This document shows, piece after piece, positions 1 through 10,122 of a stretch of DNA of 64,000 nt (positions are counted from its first letter, which is position 1; each line of letters opens with the position of its first letter). The notes below the pieces were generated by a model that made no database searches, was not told where the DNA came from, and saw nothing but the letters and a program-made list of their open reading frames with translations. The DNA is from Oscillospiraceae bacterium (lineage in GTDB: Bacteria > Bacillota > Clostridia > Oscillospirales > Ruminococcaceae). Location: contig JAGAWT010000007.1 in assembly GCA_018110985.1 (NCBI GenBank), positions 1-64,000 of the forward strand, read 5' to 3'. A program made the position numbers and the translations under genes.

Positions 1-3
1 CGC

Positions 4-56
4 CGCAAAATCACCTCTTTCCGTCGCCTCCGGCTCCTACCAGAGGTGATTTTGCG
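4..56. repeat. 15-bp inverted repeat with 23-nt loop
   Basis: Arms at 4-18 and 42-56 are perfect complements (CGCAAAATCACCTCT and its reverse complement). No T-run follows, so it is not a classic terminator on the + strand. It could end a transcript from upstream of the window or be part of a small repeat. The AT-rich stretch 61-263 that follows shows nothing else I can support. Confidence 0.5.
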
Positions 57-263
57 ATTATCTGCTTAATGTCATATTTTTTGAGGGTGAGTGTCCAAGA
101 TCATTGACAAGTGAACATTTTAAAAAAATATTTTCCATACCGGTTTGAAAAATGTTTTTCCATACCCGGAAATGGGCAGATATATGGTTTTGGGGTGCAA
201 ATAATGTCCGGGAGGGTCAAAATGACGGGTGGGAAACGGTTTTGCAATTATTTTGCCGTACCC

Positions 264-292
264 TTGACATCCTGCCGACAAAAAAGTATAAT
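264..292 (+). promoter_or_regulatory. SigA-type promoter of the phosphatase gene
   Basis: TTGACA at 264-269, 17-nt spacer, TATAAT at 287-292: a perfect consensus match. The start codon at 346 lies about 50 nt downstream. Confidence 0.8.
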
Positions 293-345
293 GATTGATA
301 TATACGGCTTTACGAAAAAAAGACGATCAGCGGGAGGTGCCCGGA

Positions 346-804
346 ATGACATCCGTACTTTTTGTCTGCCACGGGAATATTTGCAGGAGCCCCATGGCAC
401 AGTTCATATTCGATCACATCGCAAAGGAGAACGGCAGGGAAGGAGATCTTTGCGCCTTTTCCGCCGCCGTGAGCAGCGAGGAGATATGGGGAGATACGGG
501 AAGCCCGGTGTACCCGCCCGCAAGGGATGTTCTGCGCCGTCATGGCATACCGTTCGGAGAGCACTATGCTGTACAGATAAGGAAAGAGGACAAGGATAAA
601 TACGACCTTATCATTGCCATGGACAGGTCAAATGTACGGGGGGTAGAGCGTATCTGCGGAAAAAGCGGCAAGATACACCTGCTCCTTGAGTATGCGGGGG
701 AGGATCGTGACATTTCCGACCCCTGGTACAGCGGAGATTTTGAAAGAGCCTATGAGGATATATACAAAGGCTGTTTGGCGCTTTTTAAGTCTCTTGTCGG
801 ATGA
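346..804 (+). CDS. Low-molecular-weight protein-tyrosine phosphatase
   Basis: A 152-residue protein of the size expected for the low-molecular-weight phosphatase family, cytosolic, removing phosphate from phosphotyrosine. The N-terminal loop CHGNICRS gives the catalytic Cys8 and Arg14 (C-X5-R-S), and a DPW motif near residue 125 holds the general-acid Asp. An in-frame ATG exists at 295, but it lies at the promoter -10 box; ATG 346 has GGGAGGTG at 332-339. It is monocistronic between its own promoter and a terminator. In Firmicutes such enzymes often act on tyrosine kinases of capsule synthesis or on stress proteins; no kinase is nearby, so the substrate is unknown. Confidence 0.9.
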   Translation: MTSVLFVCHGNICRSPMAQFIFDHIAKENGREGDLCAFSAAVSSEEIWGDTGSPVYPPARDVLRRHGIPFGEHYAVQIRKEDKDKYDLIIAMDRSNVRGVERICGKSGKIHLLLEYAGEDRDISDPWYSGDFERAYEDIYKGCLALFKSLVG

Positions 805-838
805 CCGCTTCTGCACACTTATTACAGTTTGACATACG

Positions 839-870
839 AGGCTCCCGCAGCTGATGCGGGAGCCTTTTTC
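839..870 (+). terminator. Rho-independent terminator
   Basis: Stem 839-849 / 855-865 (AGGCTCCCGCA and complement), 5-nt loop, then TTTTT. It ends the phosphatase transcript. The 225 bases from here to 1095 hold only the leader of the surface-protein gene; no convincing promoter was found there. Confidence 0.85.
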
Positions 871-1095
871 GACCCTTTTGCAGCTGGCTGACAGCCGTCG
901 GATATGAGTGTGGGCGATATATTTGTGAAATGTGTACAATTTTTTTCGGAAAGTGCATATTCGTCAGAATGACTATTGAAATCTGAATTATAAAAAAGTG
1001 GTACACTTATATTAAGTATAAGGAGAAGTATGCCCTCCGGGCATTGCACATAAAAAACAGTGGTTCATGACCTTTAAGGTAAGGTGAATTATATA

Positions 1096-4095
1096 ATGAA
1101 GGCTTTCATAAAGAGAATGGTCAGCGGAATATGCGCTGCTGCCATGTCCCTGTCCTCGGTTTCTCCCGCAGTTGTTGTCTTTTCCGTGGAGAGCGGGACA
1201 CAGGCACCTGCGGAAACAGCATCAGCCGCCGATACTGCCGGGCAGGTCTCATCTTCCGAGACCTCCGCACCCGCAGCAGCAGACGGAACAGCAGGTGAGA
1301 GCGGATCACAGAGCTCAGTGGATGCCGCAGCACCGGCTCCCGGGACTACTCCCGAATCCATCGGCTCAGACGGCAGTGACAGCTTGACAGATACCACGCA
1401 GACAGACATAAGTTACACCGTAACATCCTATTGCGGCTTTATATCCATGACCCCGGAGGATCCGGCGGCATGGTCTGGTTCCGTGCTGGACATATATATC
1501 CCCTCCGACGACAGCATGATAGTCCTTGATACTCTGGGCTTTTTTGCGGCGGACGGCATTTCCCATGCTCTTGATATATCCGTGGTATCTGCTCCTGACA
1601 CTGCAAACGGTGAAGAACTGGCGCTATACGGTGTAAAGAACAATGAATTGTCCGAGACGCCCCTTATAAGCCGTGCAAAGGCAGGGGACAAGGTGCGGGT
1701 GCGCTCCGATGAAACGGAGGGCGCAGCTCTTGTGAAGCTGCCGCCTCTTTCAAGGGAGCTGACAGGTTCCGTGGCTGACTGCACCGTTACCGCAAAGGGC
1801 ACATTCCCCCAGAACGGCGTATTCGGCGTGACAAGCCTTACGGAAACGTACCTCATGGGCGCAGTGGAGAAAAACGAACTCATACACCCTGTAACTGAAT
1901 TGCTTTTCGGCTTCAATACAAGGGTGAACCTGGGTGTTGCCGAATTTGTCCCCGCAGAGGGGGAAAGCGTGGAAATATCCCTTACAGCACCCGCTGTTGA
2001 CGAGGCTGCCGCAAGGGGCGACCTGCTGCGCATACTTGCCATAGAGGATGACGGCAGCATTTCCGAGATCCCCGCATTCGTGAGCGAAGGCACTCTCAGC
2101 TTCACGGCTCCCCATTTCTCTGCCTTTGCTGTTGTGAGCGACAGGACAGCCTTCACCGTGGAAACGGAGACGGAGGGAGTCGGATTTGCCGTGAGCTGCG
2201 GCGGTGACAGCGGTATCCCCCGTGATGCGGTGCTTACAGCCATTCCTGTCAGCGGGGAAGGCTATTACAGTAATATGCTTTCCGCACTGGGCTGGACAGA
2301 GGAAGAACATATCTATTACAACAGCTTTTTTGAACTTAGCCTTTCGCAGGGCGGCGAAAAGCTCGTGCCCAAGACACCTGTGACTGTCAATATCACCTTT
2401 GATGACACTGTTGAGAACAAGCAGGGTCTTAAAGCCGTGCTTCCCGGTGGAGGCTCCTGTACGGCTCCGGAGTGCAGAGTGAGCGAAGAAGGCGTCCTCA
2501 GCTTTGAGGCGGCAGATCTTTCCGTTGTGGGAGTGCTGGGCGCTATGCACAAGGTGGCAGAGGAAAGCTCCGAAGTGGTCGAGGTCGCAGTGTACAGCCT
2601 TGAAGAACAGGGCAGCACTGTCGCCGTGGAGAACAGCGCATCCGTTTCGGCTGCGGAAGAGGGCATTGAGACCGTTGTGGCATATGAATTCTCATCAAGG
2701 GAGGACAGCGTCACAGAAGCAGCCGCAGAGATAAACGAGCGTGAATCTATTTCTATCTACACTGTTGAAAACAATATGCCCGACAAGGTCATCGTGGAGG
2801 ATATCACGGGCACCGATGAGCTCTACACGCTGGATGACAGCGTTACAGCCATTGCGGTGGTGAGGGACACGGGTCTTCGCAGGCAGAACTTTGAACTCTA
2901 TCCCGACGCACAGGATCCGGGCAGGACCGTGACCCTGGACGGCATGATGCCCAGGGAGGCTGCCGCTTCTGCCGTTGATGTGACGGACACCCTTTCGGAG
3001 AACGGAGACGAGGGCGAGGTGCGCCTTGCCGCCTACGACATCACCATTACGGAGGGGGATAAGGAATATCAGCCCGTGGAGGGCAAGCCCATAAGCGTGG
3101 AGATAACAGACCCCCGTATAACTGCGGGTGAAGACATAGCCCTCCGCCATATCCTGTCCGACGGCAGCTTTGAATACATATACGACCTCGTTGTTGAGGA
3201 GGGAAGGGCCAGCTTTGAGGCAAAGGGCTTTTCGGTGTATGAGATAGTCGTTCCTCCTGAGCCGAAGGAAAAGCACACAGATGCTCTTGAGATCAGTGAG
3301 CTTACTTCGGAAACGGGTTTTTATCTTTATAACAAGCTCAACAGTGACAGGTATTTCCGTAATTGTATCAGCACAGGAGACTCTAATCTTATTGCCAAGA
3401 CCAATGCTCTCACTGAGGCATCTTTATGGTATTTTGAGAATACCGGCAGCGGAGAGAACAAGTTTTATCTTTATACATATCAGGATGAGGTCAATAAGAC
3501 AGGCAAAGTATATATGTCCATGAATAATTCGGGAAAAATGAGCCTTAAAGAAGAGCCTGACAGTGAATTTACCGTAGAGATATACGGTGAAAAAGGAAAA
3601 TTCTATATTTATCATAAGAAATACGGAATCAACCAATTCGGAGGAGAAAACGGAAAAGGCTTTGGCGGATGGGACGGGAAGGATAACGGGAGCAAGATCT
3701 CAGCCAGATACCCGGATAGAATAACCGAAGACCCCCAGAACCTTGACGGACTTGAATTCGGGCTTGTTCTGTACAAAGGGACCACAATCGACATCATCTC
3801 CGTAAGAGCTGAACAGGTCACCGATAACAAAGGCGTTACCAGATTAAAAGGACAGAAGCTTGGGATCATGAACGATCCTCTGAATCCCGGTAAGCCGGTA
3901 TTTACCACCGGCAGCGACTATGATTCCGTTTCCATATGGAGGTTTACGGCTGTTCCGGGTACAGAAGGGTACTACATCACATCCGAGACCGCTGACGGCG
4001 TGAAATACATGTCTACACCGAGGATGACGGCACAGAAAACGGTTACTACGAATTTCAGAATACCTACACAGGCAGATATCTTGCCCCGGAGATAG
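1096..4095 (+). CDS. Giant surface protein, N-terminal part (frameshifted gene)
   Basis: First part (999 codons) of a secreted surface protein. ATG 1096 is chosen because AAGGTG at 1081-1086 is well spaced; a GTG at 1084 is possible. Residues 1-35 form a signal peptide, followed by an Ala/Ser/Thr-rich linker to about residue 105 and several beta-rich repeats of unknown family. The final codons are probably not native: from about 4014 the -1 frame encodes a smoother continuation (TEDDGTENGYYEF) that runs unbroken into the next ORF. That frame is open only from 3996. The two pieces together would give about 2,389 residues. Either a sequencing indel or a real inactivating mutation explains this; no slippery heptamer is present. 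Secretion is well supported; the ligand is unknown. Confidence 0.75.
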   Translation: MKAFIKRMVSGICAAAMSLSSVSPAVVVFSVESGTQAPAETASAADTAGQVSSSETSAPAAADGTAGESGSQSSVDAAAPAPGTTPESIGSDGSDSLTDTTQTDISYTVTSYCGFISMTPEDPAAWSGSVLDIYIPSDDSMIVLDTLGFFAADGISHALDISVVSAPDTANGEELALYGVKNNELSETPLISRAKAGDKVRVRSDETEGAALVKLPPLSRELTGSVADCTVTAKGTFPQNGVFGVTSLTETYLMGAVEKNELIHPVTELLFGFNTRVNLGVAEFVPAEGESVEISLTAPAVDEAAARGDLLRILAIEDDGSISEIPAFVSEGTLSFTAPHFSAFAVVSDRTAFTVETETEGVGFAVSCGGDSGIPRDAVLTAIPVSGEGYYSNMLSALGWTEEEHIYYNSFFELSLSQGGEKLVPKTPVTVNITFDDTVENKQGLKAVLPGGGSCTAPECRVSEEGVLSFEAADLSVVGVLGAMHKVAEESSEVVEVAVYSLEEQGSTVAVENSASVSAAEEGIETVVAYEFSSREDSVTEAAAEINERESISIYTVENNMPDKVIVEDITGTDELYTLDDSVTAIAVVRDTGLRRQNFELYPDAQDPGRTVTLDGMMPREAAASAVDVTDTLSENGDEGEVRLAAYDITITEGDKEYQPVEGKPISVEITDPRITAGEDIALRHILSDGSFEYIYDLVVEEGRASFEAKGFSVYEIVVPPEPKEKHTDALEISELTSETGFYLYNKLNSDRYFRNCISTGDSNLIAKTNALTEASLWYFENTGSGENKFYLYTYQDEVNKTGKVYMSMNNSGKMSLKEEPDSEFTVEIYGEKGKFYIYHKKYGINQFGGENGKGFGGWDGKDNGSKISARYPDRITEDPQNLDGLEFGLVLYKGTTIDIISVRAEQVTDNKGVTRLKGQKLGIMNDPLNPGKPVFTTGSDYDSVSIWRFTAVPGTEGYYITSETADGVKYMSTPRMTAQKTVTTNFRIPTQADILPRR

Positions 4096-7000
4096 GAAAC
4101 AATCAGCTGGTCTCCTATACGAAGAAGGGTGTCAACCTGGAGGGCAGGAGGAACGGCGGCTACAGCTCCACCATAATGGCATGGGACAAGCCTTATTATC
4201 AGTATGCGGCACTGGCGGTGGTGCCGCAGCCTGACGGTACCGACATCACAAAATGCGTCCCTCTTTCAAAGGCGGGCGAGTTCTACTTTGCGGTAATAGA
4301 AAAGAGGGACGAAGAAAACCTTCTTTCCACTGTTGAGACCGTTGACAACACACAGCACGGCATAACCATGAAAATGGTCAATTTTGCCAATGTGAAAGTA
4401 GAGAATAATACCAAAGAAGTAAAGGAAGAAATAGGAGCAAAGGACGCGACATTTGCCTCAACTACAAGCAAGGAACAGAACGATGTTATGGGCATAACCT
4501 CTTCCTTGTATACGGGCAAGATGCCGAATACGGTCTTTGCCGATTCCGGTAAGGGCAACGGACAGGCTTTTCCCGGGCTGGTCAGCAATACCCTCAAGGA
4601 AAACGGATACCCTGATGTTACCTTTACAGACAATCCCACAGTTACGCGAAAGTCGCTCGGCGAACTGTTTTCCGGGGCTGTGAAAGTAAACAACCTTTTC
4701 CTTGACAAGACATACAACGAAAGCGGATACTTTGAGTATTCCTGCTCCAACAACTATGCCTATCTTGATCCCACCACCAATAAATTTGTGGTGTATGACC
4801 AGGTGGGAACTGTGAACTCGGGCGGTGACGCATACAGTCACGGTCAGTTTTTGCCGTATAACACTATCGTAAAAAGAGAGAGCGGCGGCAGTCTGTATGG
4901 TGTTGTATCGACCTCCAACCCGCACACCAGGACAAATGAATCGGAACAGGCACTTCCCATCACAGACCCCAGATTCAACAAGCCTCTGTATGAAGTACAG
5001 GGCACCACCGATTATTACTTCGGGATGGAGTTTTCTGCCGATTTCACACAGACAGCAAACGGCTGTGATGCCTGGGGCAACGACATGATCTTTGAGTTTA
5101 CCGGAGATGATGACTTCTGGCTCTATGTTGACGGAGTGCTGGTCATAGATCTGGGCGGTATACACAAGGGACTTTCAGGTTCTGTTAATTTCAGGACAGG
5201 CGATGTTAATGTAAACGGCCAGTCTACAACTCTGAAGGAGCTTTATGAGGCCGCCGGTGCCGATGGATCTGTTTTCAGGGAAAAAGACGGGAAATATGTA
5301 TTCAGGGATTACACAAAGCACTCCATGAAGCTTTTCTACATGGAAAGAGGTGCAGGTGCATCCAACCTTCATCTGCGCTTTAATCTCAGTGAGGTAAGGG
5401 ATGGTCAGGTAAAGCTGAGCAAAGAGGTCAAGGATCATAACGGTAAGGATTTTACCGGATCCGATGCCTTTGATTTCAGCCTTGTAGACTATCCCTTCAG
5501 GATAGGATACTATAAAGCCCCCGCCGCAGAAGGAGGAGAGCCAGACGGCCCTTATTATCTCACAGACAGTAAGAGGGAAAACTTCAAAGAGGTGCCTACG
5601 GTCACTTATCCCAACAGCAGCAGAACGGTGCGTTATTTTGAAACGTACAATGGCAAATATTCAAATGTATTTGTCATAAATGCGGGAGAGACCATAAACA
5701 TCAATTTCCCGGATAAGACCATGCGATACTTTGTGGAAGAGCTGAATGTAAACAGCAGCATTTACGAAAAGGTGGAATGCAATGATGACCCGCTTGACTC
5801 CACAGAGGAAACTGCAGGAGAACAGTACAAGGATTACAAAACAGATACTTATGAGGTAGGCGAACAGCCCCTTGCGGTATTCAAAAACTATGTCAGGGAA
5901 GACGGGATACGCTCACTTGAGATACAAAAGGATCTTGTAAAAAAGGATCCTGTCACCGATACATATAAATATGCAAACGACGGCAGTGACACAGCTTTCT
6001 TTGATTACAGGCTGTATCTGGGTGATGAATTCTACTCTGTCAACAATCCGGGACAAAGCCTGCCTCCTACTTATATGCACAAGTATTATGTAAAGGATCC
6101 CGACGGTGTTTACTGCAGATGGGATCCTGATCAGAGCAGGTTTGTTCCCATCAGCGGGATCAAGGATCCAAAAAATATCCCGGAAGCGTACATGGACTCT
6201 GCGGTATTCTATACAGGCCCCAACGGTACTATCTCCATGATCCCCGCGGGCTACACCGTTGTGGTGCCGGAGCTCCCCGTAGGCACACAGTTTAAGGTGG
6301 AAGAAGAAAATGTTCCCGAGGGATATATACTTGAAGCACGCAGCGGGGAAAAATACAACTCACTGTACGGATCGGGTGAAAGCTATGAGGGCGATGCACG
6401 GGGCTATATCAATTACAGTGATACTTCATCATACGGCTCCGATCACGACGAGGCTGCACAAAATGCGGGAAAGATCATCATAAGCAAAAACGCAAAGGTC
6501 ATTGTGTGCAACACAAAGGGCTTCGGCTTTACTGCAACAAAGAAGTGGAGCGATGATGCTTATGTCACCGGAAGACCACCCATTTTCCTTGCCCTCTACC
6601 TCAAAAAGAGCGGCGAAGAAGCAAGACTGATAAGCGGCAGTGTGCGCAGGATCGAGTATCCCGATACAGAATGTTACTGGTTCTATTATGATCTGGCAGA
6701 GGGAGCGGACAGCATAGGAGACTATGAAGTCCGTGAGGTGGATCTCACAAATCCCGTATACGATCCCGGCGACAGCAGCATAGTTTCCTCCTACTCTGCT
6801 ATCACACCTGTGGAGCAAAGCGGGTTCACACACCTTGCCGATACTCAGGGCGGTCCCTCGGACTTTGATTATACCTATAAGGTGAGCTATGAACATGATC
6901 CCCACAAGGATAATGTGCGTACAGCCACCATTACCAATACCCGAACAGTGGGAATAATGGTAAGGCTCAGCAGATGGATTGGGCTTGACCCTGGCAGAGA

Positions 7001-8267
7001 GCCTACCACAGAGACCCTTCTGGAGGGCGGTGTGTTTGAGCTCTGCCTTGAAGAAGGCACGAAAAGAACAGCTGTGGGAACATATACCTCTGATGTTAAC
7101 GGACTTGTGACTATCCTCTATGATGCAGAGATCACAACGGACGAGAACAAAAAAAAGGTCTACGTTTTAAGGCAGACATCTGCTCCCGGCGGCTATATGG
7201 GGTTTGGGGATGAAGTCAGATTCTATGTCACAAAAGACGGCGATACCGAAAAACTAAATTGGCTCACTCCCGTGACCGATGAGGGCTGGGCGAACTGCAG
7301 AGACGGTACCGCTCTGGAAAAAATGACTGCCTATATCAATATCTACAACAAGACCCGAACAATAAGGGCAGCCAAGTATGACAAAGCGGATCCCGAAAGT
7401 CAGACGGGTCTGGGAGGCGCAGTCTTTGCGCTGTACAGGCAGGTGACCGACTACAACACAAAGCTGCCCAGAGCCGATTATTACCCCATTGAAAACTATG
7501 AGAGACTGGTCAGCGACGAGGGAACGGGAATTATCGTAGCCCGTGACGAAAACGGCCAGCCCCTGATAGATCCCGCTACAAACAGACCCTACGGCATAAA
7601 CGAGTACCTTGCCGACGGCAATTATTACCTTCGTGAGCTGACAGCTCCCGCAGGTTATACCAAGCTCACCGAGGATATACTCATGACCGTGGCCAACGGA
7701 CGCATCTATGTATCGTCTTCCTATGCAGGTGTGGCAGAGAAGTATGCCGACACCGACACCGCCAGGGCAAATGCTGTCTGCGAGCTTCAGATCTACAATT
7801 CAAAGAACGATGTGAAGCTGCGCATAACCAAACAGGTCACCGGTGCCTTCGGCGACAAGAGCAAAGAGTTCACATTCAGCTTTACAGTGGGAGACGGAAA
7901 CGACATCATCACTGCATACACCACGATGAAGGACGGCGTTTCGGGTACGATCCATTCCGGAGAAACATTTACCCTGAGCCACGGCGGATCAATAGAGATA
8001 TCTCTTCCCGCCGGCATACAGGTAAAGATCAAAGAGACTGATGCCGATGGATACAGCGTCTCCATGGCTCTCAACGGTACGGACGCAGACAGCGATGTGC
8101 CCTTTATCCTGCAAAGCGACAGTGAGCTTGTGGTAACAAATAAGCTCGATGTGACCATACCCACGGGTATCAGGACGGATCAGACCGCATCCGTAACAGT
8201 CTTTGCCGGACTGCTGGCTGCGCTGGCACTGATGGATATCCGCAGAAGAAGATCCCGCAAAAAGTGA
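4014..8267 (+). CDS. Giant surface protein, C-terminal part: fibro-slime, Cna-B/SpaA domains, sortase signal
   Basis: Continuation of the preceding gene in the -1 frame; the first internal ATG is at 4176 and has no clear ribosome site, so it is unlikely to be an independent gene. Domains in order: a fibro-slime (PA14-like) domain around 4980-5400 with GDDDFWLYVDG and DLGGIH; FctA-like pilin domains; a Cna-B domain beginning near 6520 (TKKWSD); SpaA-type domains ending in TSAPGGY and TAPAGY, the typical prealbumin-like isopeptide repeats; a further FctA-like domain near 7810. The C-terminus is a sortase signal: IPTGI at 8157-8171, a hydrophobic helix and RRRRSRKK. The protein is probably anchored to peptidoglycan and used for adhesion. 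The domain names come from recognisable motifs, not a search. Confidence 0.75.
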   Translation, partial: YTEDDGTENGYYEFQNTYTGRYLAPEIGNNQLVSYTKKGVNLEGRRNGGYSSTIMAWDKPYYQYAALAVVPQPDGTDITKCVPLSKAGEFYFAVIEKRDEENLLSTVETVDNTQHGITMKMVNFANVKVENNTKEVKEEIGAKDATFASTTSKEQNDVMGITSSLYTGKMPNTVFADSGKGNGQAFPGLVSNTLKENGYPDVTFTDNPTVTRKSLGELFSGAVKVNNLFLDKTYNESGYFEYSCSNNYAYLDPTTNKFVVYDQVGTVNSGGDAYSHGQFLPYNTIVKRESGGSLYGVVSTSNPHTRTNESEQALPITDPRFNKPLYEVQGTTDYYFGMEFSADFTQTANGCDAWGNDMIFEFTGDDDFWLYVDGVLVIDLGGIHKGLSGSVNFRTGDVNVNGQSTTLKELYEAAGADGSVFREKDGKYVFRDYTKHSMKLFYMERGAGASNLHLRFNLSEVRDGQVKLSKEVKDHNGKDFTGSDAFDFSLVDYPFRIGYYKAPAAEGGEPDGPYYLTDSKRENFKEVPTVTYPNSSRTVRYFETYNGKYSNVFVINAGETININFPDKTMRYFVEELNVNSSIYEKVECNDDPLDSTEETAGEQYKDYKTDTYEVGEQPLAVFKNYVREDGIRSLEIQKDLVKKDPVTDTYKYANDGSDTAFFDYRLYLGDEFYSVNNPGQSLPPTYMHKYYVKDPDGVYCRWDPDQSRFVPISGIKDPKNIPEAYMDSAVFYTGPNGTISMIPAGYTVVVPELPVGTQFKVEEENVPEGYILEARSGEKYNSLYGSGESYEGDARGYINYSDTSSYGSDHDEAAQNAGKIIISKNAKVIVCNTKGFGFTATKKWSDDAYVTGRPPIFLALYLKKSGEEARLISGSVRRIEYPDTECYWFYYDLAEGADSIGDYEVREVDLTNPVYDPGDSSIVSSYSAITPVEQSGFTHLADTQGGPSDFDYTYKVSYEHDPHKDNVRTATITNTRTVGIMVRLSRWIGLDPGREPTTETLLEGGVFELCLEEGTKRTAVGTYTSDVNGLVTILYDAEITTDENKKKVYVLRQTSAPGGYMGFGDEVRFYVTKDGDTEKLNWLTPVTDEGWANCRDGTALEKMTAYINIYNKTRTIRAAKYDKADPESQTGLGGAVFALYRQVTDYNTKLPRADYYPIENYERLVSDEGTGIIVARDENGQPLIDPATNRPYGINEYLADGNYYLRELTAPAGYTKLTEDILMTVANGRIYVSSSYAGVAEKYADTDTARANAVCELQIYNSKNDVKLRITKQVTGAFGDKSKEFTFSFTVGDGNDIITAYTTMKDGVSGTIHSGETFTLSHGGSIEISLPAGIQVKIKETDADGYSVSMALNGTDADSDVPFILQSDSELVVTNKLDVTIPTGIRTDQTASVTVFAGLLAALALMDIRRRRSRKK

Positions 8268-8286
8268 TGAATGACACTAAGCACCG

Positions 8287-8322
8287 AAAGAGCCGTTTCC
8301 CCCGGAGGAAACGGCTCTTTTT
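8287..8322 (+). terminator. Rho-independent terminator of the surface-protein gene
   Basis: 14-bp stem 8287-8300 / 8307-8320 with a 6-nt loop, ending in a T-run. The following 8323-8451 contains nothing I can support. Confidence 0.9.
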
Positions 8323-8451
8323 CGTGGATCCGGGTTCTGCCCGCTGCTGATATGGCAGGGATAACCGAGAAAGAAAAGTTACCGGGCGGTGCAGCTGCTG
8401 CCTTTGATATGCGCTCAACGGGTGGCTTCGGGCTCTGCCCGAAAATAATAC

Positions 8452-8480
8452 TTGAATATTCCGGCATATTATGTTAAAAT
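8452..8480 (+). promoter_or_regulatory. Promoter of the putP-nudC-rlmA operon
   Basis: TTGAAT at 8452-8457, 17-nt spacer, TAAAAT at 8475-8480; about 95 nt upstream of the symporter start. Confidence 0.65.
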
Positions 8481-8577
8481 GAAAGGAGCCTGCCTGCGGC
8501 GGGGCGGATGTTGTCACGGAGGAGAGCATTGACTTTATTGCGACATCTGTATATTATACAAAAAAGGGGAAAACAAT

Positions 8578-10122
8578 ATGACAGGATCGATAATATGTAT
8601 ACTGGTGACTATCATCTGCTACATGGGAATGATGATAATCATCGGCGCTGTCTTTTCAAAAAAGAACAGCAATGTGGGGGATTTCTACCTGGGAGGGCGC
8701 AGGCTGGGACCTATCGTTTCGGCCATGAGTGCGGAGGCATCCGACATGAGCAGCTATCTGCTGATGGGTCTGCCGGGTCTGGCGTATCTCTGCGGCACGG
8801 CAGAGGTGGGCTGGACGATAATCGGGCTTGCGGCAGGCACCTACCTTAACTGGCTCATAGTGGCAAAGAGGCTCAGGGTCTATTCCCATAAATGTGAGGC
8901 TATAACCATACCCGATTTCTTTGCGAACCGATACAGGGACAAGAAGGTGCTGATGGCTATATCTGCGGCTATCATCCTTGTTTTCTTCGTGCCCTACACC
9001 GCATCAGGCTTTTCGGCCTGCGGCAAGCTCTTCAATCAGCTTTTCGGATGGGATTATCACTTCGCTATGGTGATAAGTGCGGTGATAATAATCGCATATA
9101 CCTCTCTTGGCGGATTTCTGGCTGCCAGCTTTACAGACCTTATACAGAGCATAGTAATGACCATCGCCCTGATAATACTTGTCTGCTACGGTGTCAGCAC
9201 CGCAGGCGGCTTTGACGCTGTCATAGAGAACGCCAAGAGAGTTCCCGATTACCTTTCCATGACATCCACCGTTACGGCGGAGGGCAACCACGTTGCCTTC
9301 GGCGGCTTTTCCATACTTTCCACACTGGCATGGGGACTGGGCTACTTCGGTATGCCCCACATCCTGCTCAGATTCATGGCAATAAAGGATAAGGACAAGA
9401 TAAAGGTATCCAGAAGGATAGCATCCGTGTGGGTGGTCATAGCCATGAGTGTGGCAATGTTCATAGGACTTGTGGGCAGCACTCTCACCGCAAACGGCGT
9501 TGTAAAGACACTTGGCAGCTCCGCAGAGTCGGAGACAATCGTCCTCGAAATGGCAACGGTCCTCAGTAAGCACGGCATACCTGCGGCTTTTGTGGCAGGC
9601 ATCATCTTTGCGGGCATACTTGCCTGCACCATGTCCACATCGGATTCACAGCTTCTGGCAGCATCCTCAAGTATGTCGGAAAACATCATGAAGAGCGTTC
9701 TGGGCATAAAAATGAGCAGCAGGCAGTCCATGCTGGCAGCAAGAGCGGTGCTTCTCGTTATCGCCGTACTGGGCATCATACTTGCATGGGATCAGAACAG
9801 CTCTGTTTTCCGTGTGGTATCCTTTGCATGGGCAGGCTTCGGCGCTACCTTCGGTCCGGTGATGCTCACCTCCCTTTTCTGGAAGCGCTCCAACAAATAC
9901 GGCGCCTGCGCAGGTCTTGCAGTTGGCGGTGTGATGGTGTTCCTCTGGAAATTCGTCATTGCGAAGGCAGGCGGCATATTTGCGGTCTATGAGCTCCTTC
10001 CCTCCTTTATCTGCGCTCTTATCGCCATAATCGTGGTATCTCTGCTGACTAAGGAGCCCGAAAAGGAGATAGTAAAGGAATTTGAGGAAGTACAGGCAGA
10101 GCTTGCAGGTCAAGGCAAATGA
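8578..10122 (+). CDS. putP: Sodium:solute symporter, PutP (proline) type
   Basis: 514 residues, the usual length for the SSS family; an integral membrane carrier with about 13 hydrophobic helices. The N-terminus has the family core FYLGGRRLGP followed by MSAEASDMSSYLLMGLPG, which resembles the Na+- and proline-binding helices of PutP. It imports proline or a related compound with Na+. The ribosome site is AGGGGA ahead of ATG 8578. It is first in an operon whose next two genes overlap by 4 bp each, so co-translation is likely although the downstream products are housekeeping enzymes. Substrate specificity is inferred from overall similarity. Confidence 0.85.
   Translation: MTGSIICILVTIICYMGMMIIIGAVFSKKNSNVGDFYLGGRRLGPIVSAMSAEASDMSSYLLMGLPGLAYLCGTAEVGWTIIGLAAGTYLNWLIVAKRLRVYSHKCEAITIPDFFANRYRDKKVLMAISAAIILVFFVPYTASGFSACGKLFNQLFGWDYHFAMVISAVIIIAYTSLGGFLAASFTDLIQSIVMTIALIILVCYGVSTAGGFDAVIENAKRVPDYLSMTSTVTAEGNHVAFGGFSILSTLAWGLGYFGMPHILLRFMAIKDKDKIKVSRRIASVWVVIAMSVAMFIGLVGSTLTANGVVKTLGSSAESETIVLEMATVLSKHGIPAAFVAGIIFAGILACTMSTSDSQLLAASSSMSENIMKSVLGIKMSSRQSMLAARAVLLVIAVLGIILAWDQNSSVFRVVSFAWAGFGATFGPVMLTSLFWKRSNKYGACAGLAVGGVMVFLWKFVIAKAGGIFAVYELLPSFICALIAIIVVSLLTKEPEKEIVKEFEEVQAELAGQGK

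Noticed and set aside
111-599. 162-codon frame overlapping the phosphatase gene
   Set aside because: It begins before the consensus promoter, has Arg-rich low-quality sequence and competes with the clear phosphatase frame.
4005-4095. Programmed -1 frameshift in the giant surface protein
   Set aside because: No X XXY YYZ heptamer in the zero frame between 3996 and 4095; CAG AAA ACG and ACG AAT TTC do not qualify. A mutation or read error fits better.
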